Origin: Nocardia yamanashiensis NBRC 100130
GTDB taxonomy: Bacteria; Actinomycetota; Actinomycetes; Mycobacteriales; Mycobacteriaceae
DNA length: 64,000 nt
Reading direction: 5' to 3'
NCBI RefSeq assembly: GCF_001613325.1
Contig: NZ_BDCD01000021.1
Coordinates: 186,001-250,000 of the forward strand
The translations under genes were made by a program, and so were the position numbers. Positions 9,501 through 20,900 of the stretch are shown here, piece by piece (the first letter of the stretch is position 1; each line of letters begins with the position of its first letter). Below the pieces are notes generated by a model, which worked only from the letters and a program-made list of their open reading frames with translations, ran no database searches and had not been told where the DNA came from.

Positions 9501-11761
9501 AGCTGGCCCCGAACTCGGTGGCCCTCATGCAGGTCATGGGCACCACCTTCGCGGCCGGGGTGCACAACGCGGCGCTCATCCCGACGCTCAAGCGCAAGGA
9601 AGACGAAGCCGCGGGCATCATCACCGCGCTGGCCCAGCTGTACGTGAACGGCCACTACGTGGACCTGCCCTCGCTGGTGCCGGCGGGCGGCGGCTACGCG
9701 GACGTGCCGCGCACCGCGTTCGTGCGGAAGCAGTACTGGCCCAAGGCATCCGGCGGTTTCGGCGGCGGCGCGAGCAATACCCGCGTCCCCGGCGCGCATG
9801 TGGCGCTGCCGGACGGCCGCCACGTCTGGGAGGTGCAGGCGAGCGCCGTCACCGACCTGACCGCGCTGGTGCACGCCGCTGCGGCGCAGGTGCTTTCGGA
9901 CGTCACCGTCGGCGCCTCGGTCGCGCATCTCGCGCTGCCGTTGTCGGGCACCCTGACCACCACGCTCACCCCGCATCCGGGCGGCGCGTCGGTGTCGGTG
10001 CACGCCAAGGAGGGCAATGCCTTCCGGCCGCTGTTCGACGCGGTCGTCACCTCCGGCGCGCCGCTGCCGGAATCCGCTGTGGCACAGCCGATCGCCGCCG
10101 CTCCGGCCGCCGAGGTCGCGGTCATCGAGGCCGCTCCGGGTGAGCGCTGGGACCCGAACGGCTCGCAGACCATCGAGCAGCGGCTGGGCATCATCGTGGC
10201 CGAGTCCATGGGTTACGCCGTGGAGGACCTGCCGATGGAGATCCCGCTCATGGAGCTGGGGCTCGACTCGCTGATGGCCATGCGCATCAAGAACCGCGTC
10301 GAATACGAATTCGACATCCCGCAGCTGCAGCTGCAGGCGGTCCGCGACGCCAGCCTGCTCGAGGTGGGCAAGGTGCTGCGCTACGCCATCGAGCATCGCG
10401 ATCAGCTGGACGAGATCGCCGCGCGCCAGGCCGCCGGTGAGGACATCACCGTCGACGCCGACTTCGTCTCGGCCGCCCGCGCCGCCATGGCGGCCGGCGG
10501 CGATCCGGCCGCGCTGCTGCCGAAGACCGAGACCGCGTCGCCGCAGGCTGACACAGCGCTGCCGCAGACCGAGACCACCGATCCGGTGGCCGAGGCCGAG
10601 CAGATCACCGAAGCGGCTGCGCCGGAAGCGGTTACCGCCGACTACGAGGCGTCCGCGCCGATCGCCGAAACCGACGCCGACAATGTGCCGCCGCGCAATG
10701 CCCCCGAACGCCTCGCCTTCGCCACCTGGGCGCTGGTGACCGGCAAGTCGGCGGGCGGCATCTTCAACGCGCTGCCCGAACTGGACGAGGACACCTTCGC
10801 CAAGCTGGTGGCCCGCCTGTCCGAGCGGGTGCAGGCCGAGATCCCGGCCGAGGAAGTGCGGGCCTGCAAGAGCATCGAGCGGCTGGCCGAGCTGGTGGCC
10901 TCCTACCAGGAGCACGGCAATGACGTGGAGGGCTTCGTGCGCACCCTGCGCGCACGGGAAGCCGGTTCCACCGCGACGCCGGTGTTCGTCTTCCACGCCT
11001 CCGGCGGCAATACCCTCGCCTACGACGCGCTGGTGAAGCGACTGCCCGCGAGCACCCCGGTGTACGGGTTCGAGCGGGTCGACGGTTCCATCGAAGAGCG
11101 TGCGCGCCAGTACATTCCGGAGATCTTGAAGCGGCAGCCGGAGGGCCCGTACGTGCTGTACGGCTGGTCGCTGGGTGGCGTGTTCGCGCTCAAGGTGGCC
11201 GAGCTGATGCGGGCCGACGGCCACGATGTGGGCGTGGTCGGCCTGATCGATGTGGCGCTGCCGTCGCAGCCGCACGTCGACACCCCGGAGGAGCGCGTGG
11301 CGCGCATCCGCCGGTTCCAGAACTTCGCCAAGAAGACCTATGGCTTCGAGGGCGAACTGGACGACGAGCAGCTGGAAGAGCTGGCCGCCGCCTCCGACGA
11401 GGAACAGATCGATATCGTCATGCAGCTGGTCAAGTTCGCGGGCGTCGACATCCCCGGCGGTGTGCTGGAACATCAGCGCACCTCGTTCATCGACGGCGGT
11501 GAGCTCTACCGGTTGTCGCCGCTGCGTTACGAAGGTCACGTGGTGCTCTACCTGGCCGACCGCTACCACGACGGAATCATCGAACTGGAACCGCGTTTCG
11601 GTGAGCGTCTGCCCAATGGCGGCTGGGAGCAGCACATTCCGGATCTGGAGATCATCCACATTCCGGGCGACCACCTCCAGATCATCGACGAACCGCGTAT
11701 CGCGACCATCGGGGCCGATCTCACCAAGAAGCTCGCCGAGATCGACACGCATCCGAAATAG
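6563..11761 (+). CDS. pks13: Polyketide synthase Pks13 (mycolic acid condensase)
   Basis: 1732 residues with domain order ACP-KS-AT-ACP-TE. The N-terminal ACP has phosphopantetheine serine S69 (FGLASRDAL). The ketosynthase has C312 (DTACSS), H447 (EAHGTGT) and H487 (NFGHLES). The acyltransferase nucleophile is S794 (GHSQGE). The second ACP has S1236 (LGLDSL). A thioesterase-like domain carries S1536 (YGWSLGG) and a late histidine in IPGDHLQ. Ala/Glu/Thr-rich linkers separate the second ACP from the thioesterase. Pks13 condenses the FadD32-activated meromycolate with a carboxylated alpha-branch and transfers the product to trehalose. All expected catalytic residues are present. The start at ATG 6563 follows GAGGACTG. 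Confidence 0.98.
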   Translation: MAENEGMPPTNTTENAPAAEAAPKSAPTGADMTVPELREWLRKWVADATGQPLENITVDRPMEEFGLASRDALALGGDIEELTGVLLNATVVYQHPTIASLAERIINGEPDLPVESVDESFYTAGFHPDEAHDIAIVGLSTRLPGAGETPESTWEFLINRGDGVRDLPEGRWDEFRGDPRLDDIIEKSNVQGGYLDQEVIKGFDAEFFATSPVEVERMDPQQRLSLELTWEALEHARIPANELKGKPVGVYIGSTGNDFMMLAAMGVGNAEPGTPASAEAYGIMGSVSSIIPNRVSYFFDFRGPSVSVDTACSSTMVAVHEGVRALRGGEADLAVAGGVNMILAPAASLGFDANGGIAKDGRVKAFSAEADGMVRSEGGGMVVLKRLADAERDGDTIYAVVKGSAVNNDGRSNGLLAPNPDAQAECLRRAYRDAGIAPSTVDYIEAHGTGTALGDPIEADALARVVGRGRDDDKPALLGSAKTNFGHLESGAGAASFAKVIMALQHNVIPPNLGFANPSPFIPWDTAHLKVVAEPTEFPRYSGKATIGISGFGFGGTNAHVVVQEYVPATAAPVADTADEAGDDLDNETTGVIAEAERIVEAAAPEPEWGNREEPLPLILPVSAYLPSRRRRAAADLADWLESEAGQATPLADVARSLAKRNHGRSRGVVIAKTHEEAVAGLRAIAEGKPGTGVFTADSPSIRGPLWVMAGFGAQHRKMGKQLYTENSIFRKAVDEVDELVLDEAGYSVKEMILDDAQDWDIGTGQVGTFTIQVGLAAILRAHGAQPEGVVGHSQGEVAGAYISGGLPLEDAVRVICARSRLMGEGEAMITDDQVRNMALLEYSAEEVAKLQETEFPDIEVAVYAAPTNTVIGGMPDQVAAIVARAESEGKFARVLQTRGAGHTSQMDPLLGELAAELAGLEPTKPKHDLYSTVRKDGVFRAGHDAVHDVDYWVTNMRGSVYFTNAIRQAVDTGITTYLELAPNSVALMQVMGTTFAAGVHNAALIPTLKRKEDEAAGIITALAQLYVNGHYVDLPSLVPAGGGYADVPRTAFVRKQYWPKASGGFGGGASNTRVPGAHVALPDGRHVWEVQASAVTDLTALVHAAAAQVLSDVTVGASVAHLALPLSGTLTTTLTPHPGGASVSVHAKEGNAFRPLFDAVVTSGAPLPESAVAQPIAAAPAAEVAVIEAAPGERWDPNGSQTIEQRLGIIVAESMGYAVEDLPMEIPLMELGLDSLMAMRIKNRVEYEFDIPQLQLQAVRDASLLEVGKVLRYAIEHRDQLDEIAARQAAGEDITVDADFVSAARAAMAAGGDPAALLPKTETASPQADTALPQTETTDPVAEAEQITEAAAPEAVTADYEASAPIAETDADNVPPRNAPERLAFATWALVTGKSAGGIFNALPELDEDTFAKLVARLSERVQAEIPAEEVRACKSIERLAELVASYQEHGNDVEGFVRTLRAREAGSTATPVFVFHASGGNTLAYDALVKRLPASTPVYGFERVDGSIEERARQYIPEILKRQPEGPYVLYGWSLGGVFALKVAELMRADGHDVGVVGLIDVALPSQPHVDTPEERVARIRRFQNFAKKTYGFEGELDDEQLEELAAASDEEQIDIVMQLVKFAGVDIPGGVLEHQRTSFIDGGELYRLSPLRYEGHVVLYLADRYHDGIIELEPRFGERLPNGGWEQHIPDLEIIHIPGDHLQIIDEPRIATIGADLTKKLAEIDTHPK

Positions 11762-11814
11762 CTCCACAGCGAAACAGGTTCTGCGAAAGTAGGTTTTCAG
11801 CCGAAAGGGGACCA

Positions 11815-13356
11815 GTGAGTACTGCCGGGAAACTCGCCGACCTGCGACAGAAGCTGGACGTCGCGAGGGAACCGGCAGGAGCAGCGGGTATCGCGAAGCG
11901 GGCGCGCAAGGGCATCCCTTCCGCCCGCGACCGGATCAATATGCTCTTCGATCCGGGCACCTTCGTGGAAATCGGTGCGCTGGTTCGCAATCCGGGCGAC
12001 AAGAACGCGCTGTACGGCGACGGCGTGGTCACCGGCCACGGCCTGGTGGACGGTCGTCCGGTCGCCGTCTTCTCGCACGACCAGACCGTCTACGGCGGTT
12101 CGGTCGGCGAGATGTTCGGCCGCAAGGTCGCCGGCATCATGGAATTCGCGGCCAAGGTCGGCTGCCCGGTGGTGGGCATCAACGATTCCGGCGGCGCGCG
12201 CGTGCAGGAGGCGGTGACCTCGCTGGCCTGGTACGCCGAACTGGGCCGGCGGCAGGAACCGTTGTCCGGCTTGGTGCCTCAGATCTCCATGATCCTGGGC
12301 AGCTGCGCGGGCGGCGCGGTCTACGCGCCCATCAATACCGATGTGGTGGTGGCCACCGAGGCCGCGTACATGTTCGTCACCGGTCCCAAGGTGATTCGCG
12401 AGGTCACCGGCGAGGACGTGTCGCTGGAGGAGCTCGGCGGCGCGAATTCCCAAGCGCAGTACGGCAATATCCACCATGTCGCCAAGGACGAGGCGGCGGC
12501 GTTCGAATGGGTGCGCGAGTACCTGAGCTATCTGCCGTCCAGCTGCCAGGAGCTGCCGCCCATCGTGAATCCGGGGCTGGAACCCGAACTCACCGAATCG
12601 GATCTGGAACTCAACGGCATCGTGCCGGATGCCGACAATGCCGGTTACGACATGCACGAGATCCTGATCCGCATCTTCGACGACGGCGCGTTCCACGAGT
12701 TCGGCGCGTCCGCGGGCAAGAACGTGATCTGCGGTTTCGCCCGGGTGGACGGCCGCACCGTCGGCGTGGTCGCCAATCAGCCGATGGTCTACGCCGGCGC
12801 GCTGGACGCCCGCGCCTCGGACAAGGCCGCACATTTCGTCCGGCTCTGCGACGCCTTCGAGATCCCGCTGGTCTTCGTCGTCGACACCCCCGGCTTCCTA
12901 CCCGGGGTGGAACAGGAGAAGATCGGCGTCATCAAGCGCGGCGGCCGGTTCATCTTCTCGTTCGTGGAGGCCACCGTCCCCAAGGTCACCGTGGTGATCC
13001 GCAAGTCCTACGGCGGCGGTTACGCGGTCATGGGTTCCAAGCAGCTCGGCGCGGATGTGAACCTGGCCTGGCCGACCGCCCGCATCGCGGTCATGGGCGC
13101 GGAATCGGCGGTCAGCCTGATCGGCGCGAAGTCGCTGGAGGCGGCTCCGGAGGAGCAGCGCGCGGCCATGCGCCAGCAGATGATCGACTTCTACAACGCC
13201 ACCATCGCCACCCCGTGGGTCGCGGCCGAGCGCGGCTATATCGACGCCGTCATCGACCCCGCCACCACCCGCCTGGAAATCCGCCGCGCCCTGCACCTGC
13301 TGCGCGACAAGAAGATCCCGCGCAACCCCCGTAAACACCACCTTTTGCCGCTCTGA
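11815..13356 (+). CDS. accD4: Acyl-CoA carboxylase beta subunit AccD4
   Basis: 513 residues from GTG 11815 with GAAAGGGG upstream. This carboxyltransferase subunit, with a biotinylated AccA partner encoded elsewhere, makes the 2-carboxyacyl-CoA alpha-branch used by Pks13. The N-half carries the acyl-CoA binding region ([13 protein letters not shown] and [11 protein letters not shown]). The C-half carries the carboxybiotin region ([28 protein letters not shown]). It follows pks13 after 53 bp, the same order as fadD32-pks13-accD4 in mycobacteria. Assignment as AccD4 over other AccD paralogues rests mainly on this context. Confidence 0.94.
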   Translation: MSTAGKLADLRQKLDVAREPAGAAGIAKRARKGIPSARDRINMLFDPGTFVEIGALVRNPGDKNALYGDGVVTGHGLVDGRPVAVFSHDQTVYGGSVGEMFGRKVAGIMEFAAKVGCPVVGINDSGGARVQEAVTSLAWYAELGRRQEPLSGLVPQISMILGSCAGGAVYAPINTDVVVATEAAYMFVTGPKVIREVTGEDVSLEELGGANSQAQYGNIHHVAKDEAAAFEWVREYLSYLPSSCQELPPIVNPGLEPELTESDLELNGIVPDADNAGYDMHEILIRIFDDGAFHEFGASAGKNVICGFARVDGRTVGVVANQPMVYAGALDARASDKAAHFVRLCDAFEIPLVFVVDTPGFLPGVEQEKIGVIKRGGRFIFSFVEATVPKVTVVIRKSYGGGYAVMGSKQLGADVNLAWPTARIAVMGAESAVSLIGAKSLEAAPEEQRAAMRQQMIDFYNATIATPWVAAERGYIDAVIDPATTRLEIRRALHLLRDKKIPRNPRKHHLLPL

Positions 13357-13427
13357 CGCACCCGCTGCGGCTCGCCGATTACACCGAATCGATCGGTCGT
13401 CCGGACCGAATGTGAGAGCCTTCAGCT

Positions 13428-13628
13428 ATGAGTAGCTCACCGAAGGCATTGCTCGAAGGCGGGCCGGACGGCCTGAAACAACGGATCGTGCCGATTACCC
13501 CGCCGGGCATAGAGTTGCGGGTCGCTTTCGGGGGTGGGTACGAGCGCTTCAAGGTGACGCCACGCTGGCAGGACACCCCCGAGGGCAGTCTTCCGGTATA
13601 CGAATGGATCGCCCACATCGACGGCTGA
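13428..13628 (+). CDS. Small protein, DUF5988-like
   Basis: 66 residues from ATG 13428. The pattern LEGGPDGL near the N-terminus, FGGGYERFKVT in the middle and VYEWIAHID at the end resembles the small actinobacterial DUF5988 family, usually found beside polyketide or peptide clusters; its function is unknown. It lies 71 bp after accD4 on the same strand, so co-transcription with the mycolate block is possible. There are no membrane segments and no signal peptide. The family call is from memory of the pattern and is tentative. Confidence 0.6.
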   Translation: MSSSPKALLEGGPDGLKQRIVPITPPGIELRVAFGGGYERFKVTPRWQDTPEGSLPVYEWIAHIDG

Positions 13629-13643
13629 GGCGATGCGAACCGG

Positions 13644-14414
13644 TCAGGAGTGCGCGGCGCGGCGAATGGGCTGGCGCGTCGGCACCGGATCCTTGGTGAG
13701 GAAGCCGGCCACCAGGGAGTAGACCTCGGCCGGTTTCTCCATCACCAGCAGATGTGACGTGCCGGGGATGATGGCCAGTTCGGAGTCCGGAATCGCGCGA
13801 TACAGCGCGAGCGTGTGCTCCGCCGCGATGGCATCGTCGTCCCCGGCCATGACCAGGGTGCGCGCCCGCAGACCGGACAGGTCCGCGGTGGTCAGCGCCG
13901 GTTCCACCCGCTCCATTTCGACGATCTTGCGGACCACGACGGGGAAGTGGTCCTCGCCCTGCGGGGAGACCTCGCCGTACCGCCCGCCCAGATGCTCCAT
14001 CGCCGCTGCGCTGGTGAAGCTCTCCAGCACCCCCGGCAGCAAGCCGTCGTGATGGAAGTTCCCGCTGATCAGCACCAGCTTCCGGACCAGATCGGGCCGC
14101 CGCAGCGCGACCAGCAGCGCGACATTCGCGCCGGAGCTGTACCCGACCAGATGCGCGGGCTCGCCCACCACCTTCTCCAGGAACGCGATCAGATCGTCCG
14201 CCATCACCTCGTAGGACAGCGGCCCCTCGACATCGGGCGTGCGCCCATGCCCCCGGCGATCGGTCTTGTACACCTGGAACCGCCCCACCAGCGATTCCAT
14301 GGCGGGAGCGAACATTCGCGAATCGACGAAGGACCCGTGCAACAGCACCACCGGCTCACCGTCACCGTGCACGTCGTACCAGGTCGCCACATCGCCGAGT
14401 TGAACATTCACCAT
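13644..14414 (-). CDS. Alpha/beta hydrolase
   Basis: 256 residues if started at ATG 14414-14412, which has GGAAGG nine bases upstream. The open frame continues 22 codons further but without a better ribosome site. A typical cytoplasmic alpha/beta hydrolase is seen: oxyanion region VVLLHGSF, nucleophile elbow GYSSGAN, an acid after the late strand (VMAGDDDAI) and a catalytic histidine in PGTSHLLV. The substrate is unknown; haloperoxidase-like or lactonase-like relatives are common. It reads towards the DUF5988-like gene and lies downstream of the emb genes, separated from them by a terminator hairpin, so it is probably independent. Confidence 0.8.
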   Translation of the reverse strand: MVNVQLGDVATWYDVHGDGEPVVLLHGSFVDSRMFAPAMESLVGRFQVYKTDRRGHGRTPDVEGPLSYEVMADDLIAFLEKVVGEPAHLVGYSSGANVALLVALRRPDLVRKLVLISGNFHHDGLLPGVLESFTSAAAMEHLGGRYGEVSPQGEDHFPVVVRKIVEMERVEPALTTADLSGLRARTLVMAGDDDAIAAEHTLALYRAIPDSELAIIPGTSHLLVMEKPAEVYSLVAGFLTKDPVPTRQPIRRAAHS

Positions 14415-14490
14415 GGTGTCCATCCTTCCGGGTGCCGGGGGCTCGTCCGCACAAGGGGTACCCGTTCGCAGTGAGGTCATCGGAAAAGCA

Positions 14491-14521
14491 AGTGGCCGTC
14501 CACGTTTCGTGGACGGCCACT
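14491..14521 (-). terminator. Terminator of the emb operon
   Basis: Perfect 14-bp stem AGTGGCCGTCCACG (14491-14504) with its complement at 14508-14521 and a three-base loop. On the - strand it is followed by CTTGCTTTTCC, a short T-run. It lies just after the stop of the second emb gene. Confidence 0.85.
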
Positions 14522-14541
14522 CGTTCAGGGGCTGAGCGGGA

Positions 14542-17500
14542 TCAGGAGGCGCGGATCTTGCCCGGGGACCAGAGGCCGGAGCGGGTGGCCGTGCCGGTCT
14601 CGATCTCGGGTGAGCGATCGGCGTCCGGGTAGTGCTGGGTGTACTGCTCGAGGGAGCCCCAGTCGCGGTCCCAGTTCTCGTTCAGGTAGGTGGGGATGGT
14701 TTTGGAGGAGGCCAGCATTTCGCTGAAGCCCAGCAGGCCGCCGAATTCCTCGGCCTGCCAGGTGTTGGTGGAGCTGATGGCCAGGGGCCGGTCCGGCAGG
14801 ATGCGGAAGTTCGGGACCTCGGCGACGCCGTAGCGGTGATCGAAGGGGCGCTGGCACGGGAACTGCAGGCCGACCGCCCAGTCCAGCAGGATGGGCTGCT
14901 CGGAACCGAGGTAGTCGTTGAGGGTCTGCAGCTTGGGGACGCGCGGCGGGGTGAAGGCCAGCCACTGGTCGCCGATCAGGATGGGATCGACGGCGTGGAT
15001 GCGGACCGCGTCGGCCTCGGCGGGCAAGGCGGAGAAGGGGACTCGCAGATTGCGCCAGGACGGGGCCGGGCCGATGTCCTGGGGACGGTATTCGCCCAGT
15101 TCCGTGACGGTGCCGTCGGAGTTCTTGTGCCCGTACTGCACCACCAGCGTCTGGCCGTAGGTCATATTGCCGGTGGAGTCGAAGGACAGCACCCGGCCCG
15201 CCGCCGAGATGACGATGAGCGGGGAGTCGTCCGACCGCGCGGGCAGCCCGTACCAGCTGGAGGTCAGGGTGGCGGGCTGCTGCACGCCGTCCTGCCAGGA
15301 ACCCATGATCGGGGTGGTGGCGGGGTCGAGGCCGAAGGGCAGTGCGACGGTGGAACCGTTCACGCCTTCCGCGCCCTTGCCGCCGCCGGTGCCGGCGTTC
15401 TGGCCCTCCTCGAAGGCGGGGCCCACGGTCTGGGTGGAGGTATTGCCGGTGCCGGGTTTGACCTCGACGGCGTCGGCGTCCAGCTTCTCGGGAACGCCGT
15501 TGGGGGAGAAGCCGACCGGGTTCTCACCGGCCAGCGGATCGCCGCCCTGCGGCGGATGCGCCGGATCGGCGATGGGCGTGAGATTGCCCTTGTTCACATC
15601 GGTTTCGACGAGCACGTCATTGGCCAGCCCACAGCTCTGACCGGTGATGGCGTCGAAGTTGGAGCGGCCCAGCGAATACGCGGGGTACTGCGAGACCGCG
15701 CCCTTGAGCATGGACAGCACCTCGAACATGACCATGAGCGCCGCCACCACGGTCAATGGGATGGCCGCGAACTTGCGGATCCGCTTGCCGCGCTGGGTCT
15801 TCCCGTTGGCGAGCGGCTTGGCGTAGCCCTCGCGCAGGCCCTGCCAGGCGACCACGGCCAGCGCCAGGCCGAACAGCAGCAGCACGATGGTGTTGGACTG
15901 CACGCCGTGCAGCGACACCCGCTTGTCGAACCACGGCACGCCGTAGCTGGACACGTACCAGTACCCGTTGATGCCGGAGAAGGCCAGCGCCAGGGTGAAC
16001 AGCAGCCCGGCCAGGAACACCGACCGGTTCTTCCGGGAGCGCAATGCGGTGGCGGACACGGCGACCGCCGTCACCGCCGCCAGCGAACCCGCGATGCCCG
16101 CGTACGCGCCGAAGTGGTGGGTCCACTTGGTCGGGTTGAACATCATGAAGAAGATGGTTCCGAAGACCACGCCCATGAGCCGCCAGGTCGGACCGGAGGC
16201 GATGCCCGGCACCTGCCGCCGGCGCAGCAGCACCAGCATGGTGGTGATCAGGCACAGGATCATGACCAGGAAGGCGAAGCGCCGCGACAGCGAGCCGTCG
16301 ACGGTCTCCACGAACAGGTAGTAGTACCGCAGATAATCCTTGTACCAGGCCAGATTCGGCCCGGTGGCCTGCCGTACCCGGTTCGCCTCCATGATCCCGG
16401 AGAAGGTCTGGTCGCCGAAAACGACCACCAGGACCAGGGTTCCGGCCGCGGCGATGGGCGCCAGCAGCGCCACGTCACCGAACTGCTTGCGCCGCCGGAC
16501 CGCGATCGCGACCAGCGGCCGGATGCCGGCGAGCAGCGCCGCCACACACATCAGACCGGTCGGCGCGGCCGCCAGCGTGAACGCCGCGATCAGGACCGCC
16601 ACCGCCGCGGGCAGCAATCGTGAAGTGGCAATGGCCCGTTCGATGGAAACCCAGGTCAGCAGCGCGCCCAGCGCCACGATCGGCTCCGAGCGCAGGCCGT
16701 TGTCGTAGGGCAGCCAGAAGGCCAGGAACACCAGCCCGCCGGTCCACAGCGCCACCTTGGACTTGGACACCGCGTTGCCCAGCCGCGGCACCACCTCGCG
16801 GCTGATCACCAGCCAGCACAGAATGCCGCAGAGCAGCGCGGGAATTCGCACCCACGGGCTCGCGGTGGAGATCTCCGAGAACGCCTGGATGACGTAGTAG
16901 TACCAGCCGAACGGCGCTTCCGGCACGCCGAACCAGCGGAAGTAATTGGCCATGTAGCCCGCGTGCGGGGCGACCCGGACCATGGTCAGGATGTAGCCGT
17001 CGTCGGAGGTGTTGGCGCCGATGAAATGCCACAGCAGCAGCGTGCCGATGATGCCGCCGTCCGCCCAGGTCGGCTTCAGCCAGTGCGCCGGCAGAATGCG
17101 CCGGTGCCCGCGCCCGTCACTGGTGTCCAGCACGCCGAGCGCGCCCATGGCCAGCAGCGTCAGCAGCACGGCGGCGATGATCGCCACCAGTTTGATCAGC
17201 GTCGGCGTGGAGGAGAAGCGCGAGTCCACGTCCATGTGGAACGAAAGACCCTCCGGCACCGCGCCTTTCATATCGGTGAAGACGCCCACCACCTGCGGCC
17301 GCAGATCGCCGCCCAGCTGGCCTTCGACCGGCACCGTCACCAGCTCGCGGCCGCCGTCGGCCGTCGGCTTCTCGATGGTGCGGGTCAGGCCCTCGAAGCG
17401 CGCGTAGGTCTTGTCGCTGTCCGAGGTGATGACGATCGACGAGCATTCGCTCATCCGCTCGCGCGGCGCGGACACCACCACCGCATTGCGATCCAGCACG

Positions 17501-17874
17501 TCCACCGACTCGCCCGACACCCGGACGAACATGGCCTCCAGATCCGCGCCCTTGCCCTGCGGCGGCGCGGTTGCCAGCAGGATGCCGCCGCGCGGATCCA
17601 GCTGCTGCACAGCGCTGCACGGGATGGTGGCGTCGAGACTCAGCGGCACCTGCGACATCAGCGGCGCATCGATGCTCTGCAACGACCCGTGCTGCGGCCA
17701 GTTGATCGCCGCGGTGGTCTGCTGCACCGGAAGGAACGGGGTGGCGAGCGCGAACAACGCGCCCAGCAGACCCGCGACTATGGCGATCGTCTTGGCGATC
17801 CGGAAGTCGCGCGGGGACGCGGGGGGAGTAGCCGGTTGCGGCGGCTTCGTCAGCACTGCGGAGGCGTCGGACAC
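14542..17874 (-). CDS. Emb-family arabinosyltransferase (second of two)
   Basis: 1110 residues from GTG. It is a GT-C enzyme with about 13-15 transmembrane segments between residues ~25 and 700 and a large C-terminal extracytoplasmic carbohydrate-binding region. It uses decaprenyl-phospho-arabinose to extend arabinan of arabinogalactan or LAM. The GT-C aspartate motif is in HFIGANTSDDGYILTM, and the Met equivalent to EmbB M306 of M. tuberculosis is encoded at 16981-16983. The first extracytoplasmic loop contains paired cysteines. It follows the other emb gene after 112 bp containing a hairpin. I cannot decide between EmbA, EmbB and EmbC by eye. Confidence 0.92.
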   Translation of the reverse strand: MSDASAVLTKPPQPATPPASPRDFRIAKTIAIVAGLLGALFALATPFLPVQQTTAAINWPQHGSLQSIDAPLMSQVPLSLDATIPCSAVQQLDPRGGILLATAPPQGKGADLEAMFVRVSGESVDVLDRNAVVVSAPRERMSECSSIVITSDSDKTYARFEGLTRTIEKPTADGGRELVTVPVEGQLGGDLRPQVVGVFTDMKGAVPEGLSFHMDVDSRFSSTPTLIKLVAIIAAVLLTLLAMGALGVLDTSDGRGHRRILPAHWLKPTWADGGIIGTLLLWHFIGANTSDDGYILTMVRVAPHAGYMANYFRWFGVPEAPFGWYYYVIQAFSEISTASPWVRIPALLCGILCWLVISREVVPRLGNAVSKSKVALWTGGLVFLAFWLPYDNGLRSEPIVALGALLTWVSIERAIATSRLLPAAVAVLIAAFTLAAAPTGLMCVAALLAGIRPLVAIAVRRRKQFGDVALLAPIAAAGTLVLVVVFGDQTFSGIMEANRVRQATGPNLAWYKDYLRYYYLFVETVDGSLSRRFAFLVMILCLITTMLVLLRRRQVPGIASGPTWRLMGVVFGTIFFMMFNPTKWTHHFGAYAGIAGSLAAVTAVAVSATALRSRKNRSVFLAGLLFTLALAFSGINGYWYVSSYGVPWFDKRVSLHGVQSNTIVLLLFGLALAVVAWQGLREGYAKPLANGKTQRGKRIRKFAAIPLTVVAALMVMFEVLSMLKGAVSQYPAYSLGRSNFDAITGQSCGLANDVLVETDVNKGNLTPIADPAHPPQGGDPLAGENPVGFSPNGVPEKLDADAVEVKPGTGNTSTQTVGPAFEEGQNAGTGGGKGAEGVNGSTVALPFGLDPATTPIMGSWQDGVQQPATLTSSWYGLPARSDDSPLIVISAAGRVLSFDSTGNMTYGQTLVVQYGHKNSDGTVTELGEYRPQDIGPAPSWRNLRVPFSALPAEADAVRIHAVDPILIGDQWLAFTPPRVPKLQTLNDYLGSEQPILLDWAVGLQFPCQRPFDHRYGVAEVPNFRILPDRPLAISSTNTWQAEEFGGLLGFSEMLASSKTIPTYLNENWDRDWGSLEQYTQHYPDADRSPEIETGTATRSGLWSPGKIRAS

Positions 17875-17926
17875 GGTTGCTGATCGTATAGCCCCCAGCC
17901 CTCAGTGGCGCTGTTCACTACGGCGA

Positions 17927-17956
17927 CGCGGCACGCATACCGAGATGCGTGCCGCG
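17927..17956 (-). terminator. Hairpin between the two emb genes
   Basis: Perfect 12-bp stem CGCGGCACGCAT (17927-17938) with its complement at 17945-17956 and a six-base loop, in the 112-bp gap. It may partially terminate transcription from the upstream emb gene. There is no clear T-run. Confidence 0.65.
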
Positions 17957-17986
17957 CCGCCGGGGAAACCAAAGGTCGGACTGCGG

Positions 17987-20900
17987 TTACCTGGCTCGGA
18001 TCGGCGCGTCCTTGGCCAGGCCCGATCGGGTCTCCACCGTCACCTCCAGCTGTGCCGCCGGGGCCTGGACCCACGGCGTGAACTGTTCCAGCGATCCCCA
18101 GTCCCGGCCCCAGTCGTCGTTCAGATAGGACGGAATGGTCTTGGACCGCAACAGCAGCCCGGTCCACCCCAGCGGTCCGCCGCCGATATCGTCCTGCCAG
18201 GCGTTGGAGGCGTCGGCCCCGACCCGGTCGGGCAGGATCCGCCAGTCCGGCACTTCGGCGACCCCGTCCTTGTGGTCGAACGGCCGCTGGCACGGGAACG
18301 CCAGCCCCACATGCCAGTCCTCCAGCACCGGGGCCTGATCGCCGACAAGGGAATTCAGCGTCTTCAGCTGCGGCAGGCGCGGCGGCGTGACGGCCAGCCA
18401 TTGGCGCGGGGTGATGTCGGCGTCATTGGCCACCAGGCGAACCGAGTTGGCCCCCACCGGAATCTGGTCCAAGGGCACCCGCAGGTTCCGCCAGGACGGA
18501 TTCGGGCCGATATCGATGGGCCGGATCCGCCCGACGTCCTTCATGTTCCCGTCGGCGTCCCGCGTCCCGTATTCGACGAACAGATCCTGTCCATAGGTCT
18601 GGACGCCGTCCTTGTTGAACGATTTGATCCGCCCGGCCGCCGTCACCACCAGCACCTTGTAGGCGGGGTCGTTGCGCACGCTGTCGCTCAGATCCATCCG
18701 GTACCACTGGGTGGTGAGCGTGGCGACCTTCTGTTCTTCGTCGGTGTAGCTGCCCAGCACCGGCGTGGTGGCGGGGTTCAGCCCGAACGGCAGTGCCACG
18801 CTCGACCCGTTGATGCCGGTCTGCTCGGTGGTCCCACCGCCGGTGCCCGCCCCGGTGGTGTTGGTGGTCTTGTTCTTGGAGTCCTCGTTCACCGAATTGG
18901 CGCTGCCGGTGGTGGTTTCCTCGGCGTCGGCGGTGAGGTCGGCGGCGACGCCGTCGGGGGTGAAGCCGGTGTTCTCGGCGGACAGCCCGTCCGCGTCGGA
19001 CCCGGTCCACGGATGCAGCAGCGACTGTTCGGTATTGGTCTCCACCAGCACGTCGTCGGCGAGACCGCACGAATCCCCGCCCAGCGACTTGATATTCGAC
19101 TTGGCGATGGAATACGCCGGGTACTGCGTCACGGCCGCCTTGGCCAGCGACAGCACCTCGAACAGCACCAGCACCGCCGCCGCGATGGTGAGCGGCATGG
19201 TGGCGAATTTGTCGAACTTGCGTGGCGCGGTGGCCTTCGCATACGGCTCGCGATAGTGCTGCCACAGCGCGAACAGCAGGCTCAGCACCGCCAGCCCGAG
19301 GAACAGCGTGGAGAAGCCCTTGCCCGCCACCAGCGGGGCCTTGTCGTAGAACGGCACGCCGTAGCTGGAGACGTACCACCAGCCGTTGGACCCGGTGAAG
19401 GTGATAGCCAGCAGGAAGAACACGGCCGCCGTGAACAATGTCCGATTTCGTGGCGAGCGAATCCCGTTGACGCCCACCGCGACCGCCGCCAGCGCCGCCA
19501 CCGAACCGGCGAGTCCCGCGTACACGCCGAAGTGGTGCGTCCACTTGGTGGGCGTGAACATCATGAGGAACAGCGACATGAACACGATGCCGAGAATGCG
19601 CGCCGACGGCCCGCGCGAGGTGCCCGGAATGCGGCCGTTCTTGCGCAGCATGACCATGACGCATACGCCCAGGCACAGCAGCATGGCGAGAATGCCGAAG
19701 CGGCGGGCCAGGGAGCCGTCGGGGGAGAGCGAGAGCAGCGCGTCCCAGCGGGTGCGTTCGTCGAACCAGGCGACGTTCGGCCCGACCAGGGTGCGGACGC
19801 GGGTGGCCTCCATGACCGAGGCCAGGGTCTGGTCGGCGAAGACGACCACGATGACCAGGGTGCCGGCGGCGATGCCCGGGGCGAGCAGCGCGCCGTAGCG
19901 CAGCACGGCCGAACCCGGTCCGGTCTTGGCGCGCTTCAGGATCACCTGGAGCACCGGACGCGAGCCGGCGACCAGGGCCGCGATACAGATCAATCCGGTC
20001 GGCCCGGCGGCCAGTGAGAAGGCCGCGATCAGCACGCCCGTCGCCGCCGGGAGCAGGCGGCCGGTCGCGATCGCGCGTTCCATGCAGCACCAGGTCAGCA
20101 GTGCGCCCGCCGCGATCAGCGGTTCCGGCCGCAGGCCGTTGTCGTAGGGCAGCCAGGCCGCCAGGAACACCAGCGCCGCCGTCCAGATCGCCACATTGTC
20201 GCGGCGCACCCGGGCGCCCAGGCGCGGCAGCACTTCCCGGCTGATCACCAGCCAGCAGGTGATGCCGGCCAGCAGCGCGGGCAGCCGCATCCACGGGCTG
20301 GCATCGCTGATCCGGGTCATCCAGGCGAGCACCTCGTACGGCCAGCCGAACGGGGCCTCCGCGACGCCGAACCAGCGGTAGTAGTTGGCCATGTACCCCG
20401 AATCCTTCGAGGCCCGGGCCATATTCAGGATGTAGCCGTCATCGGAGGTGTTGGCGCCGATGAAATGCCAGACCACCAGCGTGCCCAGCACCGTCACATC
20501 GGCCAGGCTGATCCGCCACCAGTGCGCGGGCAGGAAGCGCCGGGCGCGTCGCCGGTCGGTGGTGTCCATCAGGTGCAGCGCGAGCAGCGCGTTCAGCGTG
20601 AACGCCACCGCGCCGATGATGGCCAGCCGCTTCAACCACGAAGGCGTGGTGCTGAATCGGGCATCGATGTCGATCCGCGCGTGCGCCTCGCGGATCTGCT
20701 GCCGATCCAGATCGGTGAACACCCCGACCACCTGCGGCCGGCTGTCGCCCGCCACCTCCCCGATGACGGCATCGGGCTCACCCGCGACCCCGGCCGCCTC
20801 GACCCGGGTGCGCGCCGAATCCGAGGTGATCGAAAGCCACGCGCCGTCCTGCATCTTCGCCGTCGGCACCGACAGCAGCGGAATATTGCGCACCAGCACC

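Noticed and set aside
7061-11767. Very long open frame antisense to pks13, with similar ones opposite the first mycolyltransferase gene (227-2323) and opposite aftA to dprE1 (25447-28839)
   Set aside because: High-GC third positions keep the antisense frames free of stops. The translations are low-complexity Arg/Gly/His-rich with no domain, and the opposite strand encodes complete known enzymes.
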